A stretch of DNA of 64,000 nt from Zeus faber (lineage: Eukaryota; Chordata; Actinopteri; Zeiformes; Zeidae), in the NCBI GenBank assembly GCA_960531495.1, contig OY482846.1, positions 9,835,393-9,899,392 on the forward strand. The letters run 5' to 3'. Positions 9,689 to 21,949 of this stretch are shown here, piece after piece; within the stretch, counting starts at the first letter, position 1; each line of letters begins with the position of its first letter. Below the pieces are notes generated by a model, which saw only the letters and a list, made by a program, of their open reading frames with translations, was not told the origin of the DNA and did not search any database. A program made the translations under genes and the position numbers.

Positions 9689-11430
9689 TGTATAATAGAC
9701 ACAGGAGGCCAGGGAGTTAGGCGAACACTTTATTGAGTTTCCAGGATGTCTTCTACATTGCATTATGGGCACTGTAGTCTCTACTACTACACCACCTCTT
9801 TGGGGCTCTGTATGCCAGTAGTACTGATTTTGTCAGTGCCTTTTTTCCATAGACTCCTGAGAATCCTAACAGCACTTTCAGTCTTGCCATGGGTAACGAG
9901 GACGTGCTCATGATGTGTGTGAAGCTGCTCTCTTGTGCCAACTGTGGCCTGTTCTCTGTATATCTCTGGATATCCATGATGAGCGTAAGCGTCCTCCACA
10001 GCTTGAATACCAGTGTCAGCTGTGTGACCCTGAGCTCGGCTACCACAATGCTACCTTGAAAAAAAGAATAGAATATAATATCTCTTTATAGTCATTGTAC
10101 AAGTAGGATTCAACAAAAAACGTCTTCTGCATTTGGCCCATCCTATACCGAGGAGCAATGGGCAGCTGCAGTACAGCGCCTGGGTACCAACTCCAGCTCT
10201 TTTGCCAGTGCCTCGGTCAGGGGCACCGACTTGAGTATTAACCCCTAACATACATGTCTTTTGAAAAACATGAAAAATTGTCCAGAATAAGCAGATATAT
10301 TTTCTTTGACCACTCTGTGCAGCTCTGTGTGTGCTGTGTTCAGTGTTTCTGGCATAGTTTACATTTGTCTACTTTCTCTCTGATCTGGGCAGGGATAGCC
10401 GGCCACCGTACTGATTCATGGGCTCTGGCACTGTTCAATGTCGACCATGTGTCGGTTGTAGGGATGAAGAAACAACAGCATTTACAGACACATGGACCTA
10501 TTTTTCTAGTTGTGGGTCGTCAGAGGATGGAGAGTCACTCATTGGAACGCTTGACAATGTGTCTGCGGTGATGAGATTTTTACCTGTGACATTGGCAATG
10601 TCATACTCGTATGTTAGAGTCTTGGATGGAACCTCATAACTCTGGATGGCAGATCATCCAAACCTCTGGAGCTCAACAGTGGGATCAGGGGTTCATGGTC
10701 TGTCAGTAGTGTGAAGTGCAAACCCTGCAGGTAAGAAGTTAGTCTTTCATAAGCCCACATTACTGCTATCCCTTCTTTCTCAATCTGCACGTAGAACTTC
10801 TCTGTATGTCAGTCCTCTTGAGATGTATGTTACTTGGCCAGATAGTTTGCCATGCCCATAAGGCGCTGCATGTCATCCACACATATCGGCTCTGAAATCT
10901 GTAGTATTGCTTTAACTTTGTTTGGATCTCGCTCGATGCCTCTTGCAGAAACTTTGCGACGACGACGATTATGTGCTCCTTAGTGAACTAGCAGTTCTCG
11001 TACAGAGTGAGGCCTTCGTCCTGCATCTTCTGTAGTACACAATGTAGTCTTTAGTCATGTCTGCTCCGTCCATGCACTAACACATCATCTGCATGACATA
11101 CCACCCCCTCGAAACCCTGCAACATCTGCGACATCCCTCTTTAAAAAATGTTCGGGAGCCGATGAAATGCCAAAGGGAAGGTGGTTGAAGAGGTATCTTG
11201 CGAAAGGAGTGATGAAGGTAGTGAGGGATCGTGACTGGTGTTATCGACATTTGCCAAAATCCAGATCGAGCATCGAGTTTTCTGACGACTTTTGAATCTG
11301 ACATCATTGCAGGTAGAATGTGGCGTTCTCTCTTCATTCTTCCCCATTCAGATAAACCTTTTCCATCCAAGGCCTTGTAGTTTGTAAATCAACTTTGCAT
11401 AAGAACGTGAAGTCCTCCTCATCTCATTGC
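9689..11430 (-). mobile_element. Ty3/gypsy retrotransposon fossil
   Basis: Minus-strand pol remnants in the usual order: reverse transcriptase (about 11400-11080), RNase H (about 10900-10640), zinc-binding part of integrase (about 10560-10300) and integrase core (about 10046-9793). A purine-rich stretch precedes a short candidate LTR at 9791-9689 that starts TGTAGTAG, contains AATAAA and ends TATACA. A retroposon fragment at about 10050-10250 is inserted in it. No matching second LTR is visible. Old and broken, with probably more than ten breaks. Confidence 0.75.
10050..10252 (-). mobile_element. Retroposon 3'-end fragment inside the gypsy fossil
   Basis: On the plus strand it reads CTTCTGCATTTGGCCCATCC, GGAGCAATGGGCAGC and CTGGGTACCAACTCCAG, then GAGTATTAACCCCTAA. 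This block is common in fish retroposons, and the first part resembles 13358-13418 of the SINE-like element. Confidence 0.5.
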
Positions 11431-13060
11431 ATATAAGAGTGAATTCACCTGATATTCTTTGGGTTTTTCCATTAATCCTGATGCAACACGAACTCTCTCA
11501 AATCGTCTGGTCCATCTTGGCCATTATGACGGATTTGAGAAATCTGATTAGTACATTCGAATTTCAAAGGCGTGAAAAGGCTGACATTTATAATCTATCT
11601 ATCTATGAATTAAATTCATATTGATGGTATGACCCTACATCCCTATTCTCACCCAATCTTGAATTAAATAAACCATTCAGAGAAAAAGCAAAACCATTTT
11701 CCCGCTTTTATTTTGTGCTAGTCAGAACAAAATTTTAACCCATGCATTTTAATATTAATACATCCATGCCCCCCCCCACCTCCTTGCGGTGGTAAACTTT
11801 CATCATGTAAGACAATCGTGCTCCGGAACACAATTCAATAGATTCATTTTTGTGACTATGACCATGAAAAAGTGTAAGACCGGGGTGGATGGAACACGGT
11901 GGGTTCTGGAAACACTGAATATTTAACTTCTGTTTCCCTCCTTTGAATCCTGAAAAAGCTCATGTCCGTCAACCTAAACATCTGTAGATTTAGGAAAGGC
12001 CTTATTTTATTAAAAAAAAATTCATTACATGTTTGGTATATATGACAGATGGGAAAGCCTTGTAGCAATGTGCAACTATTTAATGTTATTGCTCCCAGTT
12101 GGCCCTGTTTTTGCCGCCAAAAAGACAGAGTTCCAGGTGTTTCCACTTTACTCTCTGACTAGACGCGCCGCGCAGTAAATCATATCATACGTAGTAAACC
12201 CCCACGGTGCAGGAATTGTGGAGTTAGTGATGGAGTTAAACACAATGCACTGCCGAATTCCTTGACCCCCACATTTGCTTTAAAACAGAACACCCAGCCT
12301 CTTGACCGACTTGCTGTTTTATTTTTTTTTCGTGGGTTCATGTGTGGAGTGGACTCCAAGTGGGTGATCTGTTGTTGTTGTTGTGAAACTGTAAAATGTG
12401 TGTACACACGTTGAATTTTTACTAAGGCGTACACGCACGTGCAAACAAAACCCCTCTGCCCTTTTATAGCGCTCTATAAAAGTAAAAAAAAAAAAAAAGA
12501 AGACCTAAACCATTTAAGCAAAACATCACATCGCATCACATTGCTGGCACTTGTTTTTAACAAAAAGAGTGTTATTTATAACTATTACGCAACAAGGATA
12601 AATCATTTGATCCCTTCCTGCACATCTGAAAAGCAATTTATTGTGCTTTTAATTATTGCATGTAATCGCTAATCTATACAATATTGCACTAAATACGTTT
12701 AGGAATCTTCATCAAAGGTTGGATTTTAAATCAAATATCTAATCATATTTCTTTTATTCATGAAGGCTGGTCCAAAGCCTGTAGTTCTGCACTGTTTTTA
12801 GAAATAAGCTATTCTTGGATATTACCCATTGATTGTATTGTATTCTTGACACTTCTTTCTTGCTTTTCTCCACATTTTCTCCTCCCTGGCTCATGAGTGG
12901 TAGAGCAGACTTCCAAAAATCTGTTAAATCTGTGGTGTTGGATTTCTCGGAAAACACTTTTTGGGGGGCTTACACGCTGCCCTCCTCCCACCCGTTCTCT
13001 ACTCTACCTGCTCTCGTCTCGGCTCGGGGGAAACACTTCAACCCCCATAATAAATATCTC
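11431..13060. other. No gene recognised
   Basis: AT-rich intergenic sequence with a C tract near 11769-11778, GTT repeats at 12370-12383 and an A tract at 12484-12498. Frames of 60-105 codons show no domain. Confidence 0.45.
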
Positions 13061-13079
13061 TCCCTCACTCTTTATTGCA

Positions 13080-13220
13080 GTGGTGTCAACCTGGATTTAT
13101 GTCTTGGGCCGGATCGGTTGAAGTTCGTCACTTTGGTTGAATTATGTTAAACTATCGTTGGGATCAAGCAGATTAAATTACAGTGGCAACTCGGCCAGAT
13201 CCGGGTCACGGGCCATAGAG
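13080..13220. mobile_element. hAT-like relic
   Basis: Begins GCAGTGGTGTCAACCTGG with GGGCCGGATCGG and later GGCCAGATCCGGGTCACGGG, the GGTGTCAA/GGCC pattern of fish hAT repeats. Ends not defined. Confidence 0.4.
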
Positions 13221-13261
13221 TTAACACTTGTGCCTTGTGCTATACAAGGCACAAGTGTTAA
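13221..13261. repeat. Perfect 17-bp hairpin
   Basis: TTAACACTTGTGCCTTG at 13221-13237 and its exact complement at 13245-13261, separated by 7 bases. No known repeat recognised around it. Confidence 0.95.
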
Positions 13262-13267
13262 ATTGAT

Positions 13268-13668
13268 GTTGCTAAGAAGAAGAATCTTTATTTGCTACAC
13301 GACACATCACATGCATACACACACACGCTTTGAATGGTGGCCGGGGAAATGGGTCCTCTGCATCTAACCCATCCTGGCATCCCTTCCTCCTGGGGGGCAG
13401 CCAGGAGCAGTGGGCATCATTCAACGACATGCACGTGGGCCTGGTTCCATAGGTCCATCGCTGGTCAGACGATGAGCATGTTTTTGGTGGGGGTCCTTAT
13501 TGTTGTTAGATGGAGGAAACCCCATGTGAGCACAGGGAGAACATGCAAACTTCACACAGAAAGGCCCCTAATTGGGAACACGGTGCCAACAGCGCCCCAG
13601 GCGGCAATCGAACCCAGGACCTTCTTGCTGTGAGGCAGCAGTGTAATGCACTGTATCACCCTGAAGGG
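13268..13668 (-). mobile_element. tRNA-derived SINE, DANA/mermaid-like
   Basis: Minus strand from 13668: a tRNA-like head with CACTGCTGCCTCACAGCAAG and GGTCCTGGGTTCGATTGCC (box-B-like GGTTCGAT), then the body with CTGTGTGAAGTTTGCATG and TTCTCCCTGTGCTC. The tail shares the AACCCATCC...AGGAGCAGTGGGC block and ends in TTATTCTT-like AT-rich sequence. Head and body match the DANA/mermaid group of fish SINEs. Decayed. Confidence 0.7.
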
Positions 13669-14820
13669 GGATATTTAGCGATAATGATTGATGGCTGCAC
13701 ATTATCGTGCTTATTACACGGCTAGATACTATATAAAATAATACATTGACTCCAGTGGCGTAACATAATGGTGATGGGTGCTGATGGCCCCCTGTGCAAA
13801 TATCTTTTCGACCCTCCCTGCGTGCACCCGCACTCAGCCAGGCTGTAGCCATTTTGCCGCTCTCTGTAATCTGTAACTTTTGCTTTGTTCAATAAGGAAC
13901 AGAGTAAAATTAAATATCCTAAATCCAAAATAAAAAACAACATACCGTTTTTGTTTTCTATTGCAGGAAAGGGGCAAGGGGACACACAACGGAGCGCATC
14001 GCTGGCACGCCAAGGGTGCACTGGCACGGAGTTTAGCTGGGCCCCTAGCGACCCCAGCGGCCGCTAGGGGCCCATAGCGGTCACTGGGCCACGGTGCAAC
14101 TGAACTGGTTGCACCGGCAACAGCTACGCCACTGATTGAGACAGAATATTGATTTGAAATGATTTTATAACTAATACGTCCAGTTCAAGAGCTTCCGCTG
14201 AGAGTCCGCAATAACAATTAGTCCGGAGGTTGTTATTTTGAAATAACCAATCGCTGATTACCCCTATTGACCAAACATAATCAAGTATTCCACAGAGCCA
14301 TGAAATAACATGAAATATAAACCAATAACATCATTCCTGAATATGGTCATTGTGCTACTTTTGCACACCATGGAGAAGTGGGTACTCACTCTAAGTTGGA
14401 ATCCTGTCTCGGAGCCCTTTCACGCGGGTAAATTGCCTGTCGCTGTGGGTGACGAGTGGGTATTTTCATGTCGCTCTGTGATGGATATGCGTCCCAGTCC
14501 GCCACCATACACCTGTAATAAGGCCTACTGACGGTGATTCGGTAGTCGCCCTAAATATAGTTTAACAACAAAAAGCTGCTTGGACACTTATCACGTGACA
14601 TTTTACAGGCGGAGAAGCTGATATTCTCTTTTAAGAGTGAATCTGAGCATGGTTTGCTGAATAATTTAGAAAGTACTTTTCTGTTCACACACAAGCTGCA
14701 TTTGCTACGCACGAAATTTTATACCATTCCTTTTTAGTCTGCCCAATATAGTGAAGGATAACGTACAGCCAACCAGTCATTATCGCTACTAAATAAAGGA
14801 ATACATTGAGACAGATATTT
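13666..14820. mobile_element. MITE-like repeat with internal palindrome, copies 2/3
   Basis: Near 13666-13710 it reads GGGGATATTTAGCGATAATG and GATGGCTGCACATTATCG. In reverse order it has GTTATTTTGAAATAACCAAT (14232-14251), CAAGTATTCCAC (14282-14293) and CAGTCATTATCGCTAC (14775-14790). These match the 8222-8700 family. A hAT MITE is inserted in it at 13753-14134. Confidence 0.55.
13753..14134. mobile_element. hAT-type MITE with terminal inverted repeats
   Basis: Starts CAGTGGCGTAAC and ends GCTACGCCACTG, a 12-bp inverted repeat with one mismatch. The 8-bp flanks ATTGACTC (13745-13752) and ATTGAGAC (14135-14142) match at 6 of 8 sites, fitting an old hAT target duplication. It is 382 bp with no transposase, so non-autonomous. 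Confidence 0.75.
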
Positions 14821-14847
14821 TTTTTAAATTATTATTATTTTGTAGTA

Positions 14848-14872
14848 GATTCAAGATTCAAGATTCAAGAGT
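14848..14872 (-). repeat. (GATTCAA)n tail-like microsatellite
   Basis: Three AGATTCA units, the same motif as the LINE tail at 62945-62980. Probably a remnant LINE 3' end on the minus strand. Confidence 0.45.
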
Positions 14873-15179
14873 ATGCCAGTCTAAATAAAATGTATGACGA
14901 ATGAATACCTTTTTAAATAAATTAACAATCTTAATAAAATAATGAAATACATTTTTTTAAATAAATGTATATTTTTTGTATTATAAATAAAATCAAAGTT
15001 AAACATTAAGACGGACTGTGAGCATTGCAGGTGTCAAAGTACACCTTGTACACAGATGAATGTTGTGTATGTGCACTGTGCACTGTATGTTCTTGAGCAG
15101 ATATTGCAATATTGGTGTTTATTACATTGCAACATGCACTGCCTTTTTTGAATAAAATATAACAGTTATAATACATTAC

Positions 15180-15294
15180 AGTAATTTTAATGAATCGGTC
15201 GCAAGTTGATACAAATTTTTGTGACTATCGCTACTCGTATCTTGGATTAGTCGTAAGTAGATGCAGTCGTAAGTCGAGGTACCACTGTACAAGA
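15180..15294 (-). mobile_element. Mariner-type MITE fragment
   Basis: Minus strand begins ACAGTGGTACCTCGACTTAC then GACTGCATCTACTTACGACT, a common terminal sequence of fish mariner-like MITEs. The opposite end is unclear. Confidence 0.4.
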
Positions 15295-15662
15295 TAATAC
15301 ATGCTGAATTTTGAAAAACGCTGATTGTCTTACCAGCAATGACCAAATAGGGCCTTGAAATGAACTTTTTAGTCTTATCTACTGTAGACTTTATCAGCCA
15401 CTCAGAATTGCTACAAGCCAACATTGTTTTCTTGAAACTAACCGGATTATGACAGTTTAAAATTGTTTTCATGAGTAACAAGAAAATAAATACCGTATGA
15501 CACATCTACCTAATTTTTAATTGGTATCAATTAATTGTCTTTGGTGAAATGGTAAGAGAGAGAGTGAGAGAGAGAGAAAGAGAAGAAGGTGTTCTATTTA
15601 GTCTTAATTCAAACCAAATATGAGCATGACTCATCCTGTCTCTCAAAATATTTTCTTCTTCC

Positions 15663-15800
<138 letters not shown>

Positions 15801-15909
15801 TCTCTGTTGGGGGTAGGATCTTGTCTACCTCAGCCCTGGATCTCCACATATTTGTCATATGCAAATTTATAGGAAAATATATGTTGATAGTATCCAGCGT
15901 CTTTTAGAT

Positions 15910-15985
15910 TAGTGGTTCTCAACGGATGGCTCCCGGTCCAATACTGGGCTGCCAAGTGTATTTAGAGAGGACTGCGAGGCACATA
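15910..15985 (+). mobile_element. hAT-like terminal fragment
   Basis: TAGTGGTTCTCAACGGATGG followed by GGTCC and GGGCTGCC resembles the CAGTGGTTCTCAAC head of fish hAT elements. Second end not found. Confidence 0.45.
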
Positions 15986-17908
15986 CGTCCACTTTTTTTC
16001 TTAGTTAGATGTTTTCCTGTTATCATTCAGGCCTATTTGCATTTTAAATAGTCTAGAATTATTTTTGGAGTATTTTGGAAAAACAGGAAATTAGTTGTTA
16101 TTGTTTCAATGGATTTTTATCCAATTGGGTTTTTAGTCCTTATTGCACTTTTTGTGTTTTTAAAACAGTGACAAATATTGATGAAAAGTTCCACTCTTTT
16201 GGGCGACGCAGCTCTTTTCGAGTGATTCGTTAAAAAAAATTGCTCAATATTTCCAACTCTTGGTTTGCTTGATTCGGTTCAGTCGGTGTAACGAGAGTCA
16301 GAAGAGTTGGTTCGGCCAAGAGTTGTAAATGGAATTCTCACAAGAATCATTTCATTCTGTCAAAATTATTTATTTAGGTGGAATGCAAAGTGTAAACAAG
16401 TGACATTCAATATAAATGATGCCAAATGCCTTCACCTTTTTTGCTATATTAATTTAATCCTCAGTCAATATTTCTGCTCGGGAGTAGAGAACAAATGACT
16501 CCTAAAAATCTTTGTTCAATGTGGATGAATCGTTTGCGAGTCTTCCATCACTAATGCCAAAAGCATTGTAGATTACTGCAGTATTAATTTTGTGAAATAG
16601 ATCAGTGAAATATGTGACCCACCATGTCCCATCCAGGTGCATTTTGCAGCGCTGCACGCCTGGCTGTGAAAAACATTAAAAATTCCTTTTTTGGTCCAAA
16701 ATGAGATGATAGCAGATTTATGTACCTCAAGTTGTTTTCTATCTATGCTTCAATATCCTGAGTGATGTGAAGTCCAAATGTGAAACCGTTTTGATAAAAA
16801 TAAGGTAATAAAGTGCATTGAATCGTAAATGACTACACTGTGTCTTCTTCGCATGATAAATAAAAAAATGTTGCACTGACACTCCCTCAAAAGACACAAA
16901 GAGCTGACGTCACTTCTGTGAACAATGTTTTAAAGAAACAACAACAAATAAACACCAGAAGCAACAAATGTCACTTCTCTGTGTTGTTGTGGATTGGCAG
17001 AAGCTCTCGATCATATTGCAGAACTGGCAGCAGGAGGCAGCGAGGTGCTCCCAGAAAACATCAATTTCCAGAATGCAAATGGCTGGGAGGACCCCACTAT
17101 TTGATTCTGGGAATTATTGTCCCCTGGCGATACGTTGTCATGTGCGCGATCTGAAATGGTCCACCTTCTTAAAACTATCATTGATATAAAACAATAAATG
17201 CAGGAAATGGGAATGTTAAGAAGTTATAGAATAATAGAGGGGTCATGTGTTCCTTGCGTGGTCAGTGAGGTTAAACTGTCTGCTACAGAACAAAACTGGG
17301 AGTATTAAAGATATTTATTCTGCAGAACAAATATGTTATATGTTCTGATCAGTCTACCTCTACTTTACTTGAAGAGGCTTTTATAGTCATGAGAGGTTGT
17401 GTCCCATTCTGAGACTAGCCATGTGATTCGCTGTTGTCTTCAGTAACAGCTGAGAACATGTTTTAACAAAGAAAAACACTTTCGGTGCCGGGTAAGCACA
17501 TATTGAGTGTTTACACAAATGGTCCTTTTACAATCTAGAAAAGATAACGACAAGAGATAAGAGAGATAACGACTAAAACATTTGTGACAGTGGTAAACAG
17601 GAATGTAAGAGTCGGGGCGTCATCAAACAAACATATGCCTTATCATATCACTTGGTGGTAGAAGTATATCATTCATTAACATTGATCATCATTTTTCTCT
17701 CGCACATGTTAGTTTAACTTTATTAAACTTCAAAGCATTAACTTGAATTATGCATTTTCCACATTTTTTTTTATAAATAAATGATTAAAATATTTCAGAA
17801 AAGCAGTTGTTTTAGACAAAAGTTTGAGACAACCGATTAAAAAAAACCCAATCTCCTCAACTCACAGGTTATTTTCGTCAAATTCTCTCTTTCAGTTTGG
17901 GATCGTTC
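15986..17908. other. No gene recognised; repeat-like segments
   Basis: TATGTGACCCACCA near 16612 and CCAGAATGCAAATGGC near 17070 also occur near 61625 and 61800, so part may belong to a dispersed family. Remaining frames of up to 78 codons show no domain. Confidence 0.4.
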
Positions 17909-18267
17909 TGTCATGAATATGGTTATTTTCTTATTCATGTCAATAACCTCCATGTCATTTCAGATCCACCCACTCCCTTTTGCTTCGCTGTTAATTTCTT
18001 CCCTTCTCCTGCAGCTCATTCCCTCGTTTGTCCCTCGGTATAAAATACCAGTCCAACTCAATTTGTTCTCTGCCAGATTGGCTCTTCATTACACTGAGCT
18101 TTCCCGCACTAATACCTGTCTCCGGTACCTTCTGTCCGAACCTCTGCCTGTTCCCTGCCGGATAAATTTGCCTCTCCTAGTTTCGACCCCTGCCTGTGTT
18201 TTGGAATAAACCTTGTAGACTTTGACTTCTTACGTGATTGTTTTTGTGTTGTCTTTATGATTTCACA
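17909..18267 (+). mobile_element. Solo LTR-like sequence
   Basis: Starts TGTCATGAATA, has GGTATAAAATACC near 18038-18051, and TTGGAATAAACC near 18200, and ends GATTTCACA. The order promoter, poly(A) signal, TG...CA ends fits a gypsy-like LTR. No adjacent plus-strand coding region; target repeats not clear. Confidence 0.5.
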
Positions 18268-18293
18268 CCCGTTTTGAGTCAGTGAGCATAACT

Positions 18294-19935
18294 GTTGTGA
18301 CCCGGCTCCTAAGCCATGACAAATACGGAAATGGACCCAATGGAATGCGGTAAATTAAGAAGGTATTCAATGTGATAAAGTAAACAACTGAAGAAATAAC
18401 TACAAATATGGAGTGTGTCAATCAGTAACAACAGTGATAGTAATGTGCATGAGTGAGCAGTTGGGTGTAAGGTATTATAAAGTGAAAACAAAAGCCTGCA
18501 GATGCAGGCTGGGATGTGAGAGAGAGAGCGGAAGTTCACAAGTCTACAGGAGAACTAGTCAGTATCCTGTTTGAACCACAGTATAGTCCATCAGAATTGA
18601 ATCAAACAAAAAAAAGCAATTAAAGTTTTGTGCTCATGACAGTAGTTAAACATTACCAATGTCAAAGCTACCGCCTCCTTTAAATTCAGATCTCAATCCA
18701 ATTTTCACTGAACGTTTCATCTCGAACGAAACAGCATCCAAACTATTTCCTCACCCACCAAACACATCGTGAGCCACAGAGCGCTCTCTGGAACTGCTCT
18801 CGTGGAGCAACAGATACTCATCAGCTGACATGGCAGCATCAGAAGTGACTGTTAATCAAAAGTGAATCTGCGCGTGTGAAGCGATAAAAAAGTAGGAGAC
18901 AACTCTTCTTTATCTCCGGGCGTTGGGCTTACTTTGATAAATTTTGTTTTTATGGCCGGTTTAATATTTTCCTTGAGGCGTTTGTCTTCTACAACCACCA
19001 CTGAAAAATGCTCCGCAATCAGGAGCAACTGGTTTTCTGTGAATATATCAAGGGGGTCACTCCTGTGATAGGGCGGCAATGAATGTCTTCATTTCAGAAA
19101 ATTTACAATGACAAACAACTGAGCTAATCAAACTTTCCGCACACAACCAGATCAGGCAGACCCGATGTTTACCTCTGCTCACAAAAAGCAATTATCCTCA
19201 ACACGGTTTGGAGTTTCCCCTGGTATCTAAACACCCATCCCACTAACTAAGATCCCCTCTAGTCTTCATGTGGCTCCTTTATGCACTTAATACCACTGGA
19301 TCAGGAGAGCAATGAACATGTTAGCAACCCTCCCGGAACCAGGGCCATGCTCAAATTCAACTCAACAAACTCAAAATCAGATCGTCACTCCAGCCTACAA
19401 TAGAAAACTCCACACCACGTTGCAAAACTAAGCAGAGGCAACACACGAGTGTCATCTGGACCAGCTGATACCAGCATAAACAACGAGAGAACAAACTAGA
19501 ATTCTCTCCAAAAATTCCTGGTAAGAAACAACTCTCCAAAACTGAAGCCAAGCAAATATTGTTCAATTTGCCCTGCAAAGCCATCCCCAATGTAATGTCC
19601 TTTCCCTCAAACCAACACTCGCTCACGAAAGAGCAAACAATAGATACCAGCACAGGTAAACAAGGGAACAAAGCACCGCGAGTGCTCCAAACTTTACGCA
19701 CACATGCACCAAATCCTACAGTCTGAAGCACGAGAACGCACTTAGAATTCGCGGCACAAATGGGAAAAAGACAGACGGACGATCCTCCAATTTGTCAGAA
19801 CCCAGCTCGTAGGCCAGGACAAACACGGGAATGGACACAATGGATGGAAGAAAGTAAATTAAAGGTATTTAATGTGATAAAGTAAACAACTGAAGAAATA
19901 ACTACAAATATGGAGTGTGTCAGGGAAGACGGGAG
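18294..19935 (-). mobile_element. Short gypsy-like LTR retrotransposon fossil
   Basis: Minus-strand element. An LTR copy near 18294-18620 and a partial one at about 19796-19930 share the block GAACCGGCTCCTAGG-type start and CTGAAGAAATAACTACAAAT. Between them are a leader and the start of a gag-like frame at 19079 containing KRLKENIKPAIKTK, which resembles SAP-like gag N-termini. A proline-type primer site (AATTGGAGG...) abuts the LTR. Related fragments occur at 43.5 and 45.5 kb. Broken, several breaks, no pol visible. The outer retrovirus starts beside it. Confidence 0.6.
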
Positions 19936-19988
19936 CATGCTGTGATCTTGCGAGAAGACAGAAGCGGAAGCGAGTAGTGAGTGGAGAC

Positions 19989-20249
19989 TGTGAGAGAAAA
20001 ATGCTTACGATCATTTATTTTGAATGAGGACAAAGGCCTCTACCTTCAGAGGGGGAGTTTTTTAAAACATTGTCTCTGTTTTCCCAGGAAACTTTATGAA
20101 AAGAGAAATGTTCTTGAACACTGCTTTGGAGCAGTACTGAATCTTTCTCTTCATTCTGCAGAATAAATAATCTTGAATATTCTCAGTTTTTGTTTTCTTG
20201 TAGCGGGCAGATTAACCTCAGCGATCATTGCAGAAGAATTTCTTCCACA
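19989..20249 (+). repeat. 5' LTR of outer endogenous retrovirus
   Basis: Begins TGTGAGAG and ends TTCCACA, with GAATAAATAATC as the poly(A) signal region near 20161. Matches the sequence at 38087-38637. Confidence 0.8.
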
Positions 20250-21584
20250 GTTTTGGCGTAGTCAGCAGGATCTCTGCCTGGCTCTGTTGGACCTATTCTT
20301 GACCTGGTTGTGTGCAAAACGGCAAGCAGGAACCGACCGTAAAGACATCTGAGACGGAGTCGTCTGGAAATGACTGGCAGATCCAGAAGAGACAACACAA
20401 GATCTTGAAAAAATTAAGCTGAGGACTAACTTAGATATTGTACCGATCAGAGAAGGTCGAAGGAAAAGCTATTGTGTAAGAAATTGCTCTGAGTAAAACT
20501 TCTTTGTTAACTCAGAAATCCCCCCCTCACATAGACGTATGGCATGTTTGTGTGCGGCGCAACTAGGAAGGAGTAGTGGATAATTGATCAAGGGGATCTT
20601 GGGTTTTTGTTTGTTTATCTTTATTTTTTATATATATTTTTTATTCAATAATAACTCAACATTATTGAATACATAATATTATAGATTATTGTTGATCCCT
20701 CCCAGCAAAGCCTTGGGAATAGGTAAGAAACTTATTTTATTGTCAAGATTACATTAGATTAATTAATAAATATAGTCAGAATGTTTCTCTCTCTTCTTTC
20801 CTCCTAGCAGAAGTGTTGAGGGAAGGTGAGAAACTTCTGGTGTTGTAGAAATACAATAAAATTAATTAATAACTAGAGTAAAATTGATTATAAAAAAAAG
20901 GGAATAAAAATGAAATCAAAGACAATAATAATAATTGTATAAACGCAAGATAAGCGTGGCAGGTGTGCTGTGCGTAACATGCCAAACTAGTTTCACACAT
21001 GAGTCCGTGGTGTAAAAGTAGCATTATAACCTAAAATATCTGGTAGGATTGCTAGAAAGGATACCGTAAGGTTTCAAATTAATTTTGGGAAAAAAATTAA
21101 ATCTATTTTCTTTAATATATAACAAGGCGAGAGAGAGCTGAAAAGGTAATAATAGACTGAAAGGATTAGGGAAGTTGAGATGTGAAAGACAATGACAATG
21201 AAAGTGGGAAAGTTTGCCCATGATGCATTTGGGATTCTTTGTTTAGGATGAAACTTGAAGAAGAGTGCGTGTACAAGTCATTTTAGTAGGATATTGGTTC
21301 AGCAGAGGAAGCTGCAGAACTGAATAATTTAACTAAAAGTCAAATGGTGTACAACAGAGGTCTATGCTGTGGTATTATGAATAGATATTGCACGCTTTGA
21401 ACTGTTGGATTGTGTTTAGAGAGATGATTGTGATGTTGATAATAGTGTTGTGGTGAGTTGAAGCAGGTTTTAAGTTGCTGGAAAGTGTCTTTGGTTCATT
21501 AAATGCGACTTTGGTAAGGTTAGGAGTATGGTGAGTTTTTTTTTTTTAAGAACAATAGTTTAGTTTTGCTTAGTTAATAGATTT

Positions 21585-21949
21585 TGAGGTGTCTTGGCAT
21601 GTGTGGCGTCCCAAGAAAGCCCCCATTGTATAAAATAATTACTAACAGACGGTGCCAGGGGTCCCAAGTGAGAGAGCACATTGCCAGGGGTCCCGGTGAT
21701 AAGGGAGGTGGAATGTGACCTGTGACCTATGGAGGGGAATCAGATGGTCAATGTTGTCTCTGGACAAACATAAAAGCACCCGCCCTAGTTACATCCGGCA
21801 GAGAATACTTCCGGCTTTGTTCTCTCCCGAACGTCCATGGCAAGTCTGGTCTGATGCTGTTCTTTTGTAATAAACCTATTATTTTACTCAAGTATGCGTC
21901 CAAGGTCACTCCTTCTTCATCAACACATCGAAATCATCAAGAAACTACA
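21585..21949 (+). repeat. 5' LTR of nested retrovirus
   Basis: TGAGGTGTC...AACTACA with CATAAAAGC near 21768 and AATAAACC near 21870. A primer-site match follows after two bases. Confidence 0.85.

Noticed and set aside
13600-13668. tRNA gene
   Set aside because: Box-B-like GGTTCGAT and tRNA-like head belong to the SINE; cloverleaf pairing is not retained.
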